DNA of 64,000 nt from JBAOHV01 sp037045265. GTDB taxonomy: Bacteria; Actinomycetota; Acidimicrobiia; Acidimicrobiales; Microtrichaceae. Below are positions 63,735-64,000 of the stretch, one piece after another. The DNA lies in the NCBI GenBank assembly GCA_037045265.1, contig JBAOHV010000025.1, positions 186,001-250,000 on the forward strand. The letters run 5' to 3'. Within the stretch, counting starts at the first letter, position 1; each line of letters begins with the position of its first letter. The position numbers and the translations under genes are program-made. The notes under the pieces are model-generated. The model saw only the letters and a list, made by a program, of their open reading frames with translations, searched no databases and was not told where the DNA came from.

Positions 63735-64000
63735 ATGGGTGAGACGAACAGGTGTAGGCATGCGACGAGGTTCGGTCCCGTCGCTGTTGCGGCTCTTCTG
63801 CTCCTGGGTGCAGCGTGCTCCGAGGAGAACCGTGAGGCGATCGCCGACGATGCCCGCGAGACGGCATCGAGCGTGAAGGACGACGCCGCCCAGACTGCTT
63901 CGAGCATCAAGGACGACGCAGCTACGCAGTTGGACGAGGCGACATCGGAGCTCGAGGATCAGCTCAGCGGCCTCGACGACGAGCTGCGCACCAAGGTCGA
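63735..64000 (+). CDS. Lipoprotein with amphipathic helical repeats, partial at right edge
   Basis: ATG 63735 with AGGAG seven bases upstream starts a lipoprotein signal (FGPVAVAALLLLGAAC), then highly charged helical repeats: ETASSVKDDAAQ is followed by TASSIKDDAATQ and an ELEDQLSGLDDEL segment. The 11-12-residue A/K/D pattern resembles LEA- or apolipoprotein-like coiled coils and YtxH-type proteins. The gene continues past the window, so length and function are unknown. Confidence 0.7.
   Translation, partial: MGETNRCRHATRFGPVAVAALLLLGAACSEENREAIADDARETASSVKDDAAQTASSIKDDAATQLDEATSELEDQLSGLDDELRTKV

Overview
The window is about 64 kb of very GC-rich, gene-dense chromosome. Short intergenic gaps, ATGA/GTGA start-stop overlaps, frequent GTG starts, D/V/R/A-rich proteins, many lipoproteins and an F420-type (DDN-like) reductase point to an actinobacterium. 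Acidimicrobiia (Ilumatobacter/Iamia-like) is my best guess, inferred from general character and not from a marker gene. I see no rRNA, tRNA, CRISPR array, transposase, integrase or phage gene.

Layout. (1) 1-3.3 kb, minus strand: three envelope-glycan glycosyltransferase genes. (2) 3.5-21 kb: a steroid (cholesterol C/D-ring and side-chain type) catabolic island with an Ltp-type thiolase/aldolase and its DUF35 partner, a double-length TetR regulator, an SDR, echA20, ipdA-ipdB-ipdC and two adjacent acyl-CoA dehydrogenases. Embedded in it are a DUF1023 hydrolase, two lipoproteins and a pair of membrane-bound GGDEF/EAL proteins. One identical 19-bp palindromic element lies in front of three of its transcription units (DUF35-thiolase, ipdABC, the dehydrogenase pair), which defines a candidate regulon. 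(3) 20.9-35 kb: dtd, a flavodoxin-like protein, recC-recB-recD, and convergent sbcD-sbcC. (4) 35-49 kb: a mixed region with ilvE, a PAS protein, a PcfJ-like protein, a CoA-disulfide-reductase-like flavoprotein, lipoprotein hydrolases, a type IV pseudopilin apparently fused to a helix-hairpin-helix module, two penicillin-binding-protein-like serine hydrolases, a DDN-type reductase, an MFS exporter and a leishmanolysin-like metalloprotease. (5) 49-54.6 kb: a branched-chain-amino-acid-type (Liv) ABC importer, with the binding protein convergent to livH-livM-livG-livF. LivH carries an extra extracytoplasmic domain. (6) 54.7-64 kb: a clan GH-D-like glycosidase, a methyltransferase, an acyl-CoA synthetase, a geranylgeranyl-reductase-family flavoprotein, a drug/lipid-type ABC exporter, a lipase-like lipoprotein and the start of a repeat-bearing lipoprotein.

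A striking sequence-wide feature is that at least 17 reading-frame breaks interrupt otherwise well conserved genes (three in recB alone, two in sbcC). In every case I could restore one continuous, family-like protein by adding or removing a single CG (GC) dinucleotide at a CG-rich step. The simplest explanation is a systematic sequencing or assembly indel error. These loci are therefore annotated as genes with a broken frame and not as pseudogenes, and the position of each break is given in its entry.

How the genes work together: the steroid island would take CoA-activated side chain or HIP-CoA intermediates through dehydrogenation (FadE pair), hydration and retro-aldol chemistry (Ltp-DUF35), and C/D-ring opening (EchA20, IpdAB, with IpdC and an SDR). 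The acyl-CoA synthetase at 57.7-59.2 kb could supply CoA thioesters but is not in the island. RecBCD and SbcCD together form a double-strand-break processing block.
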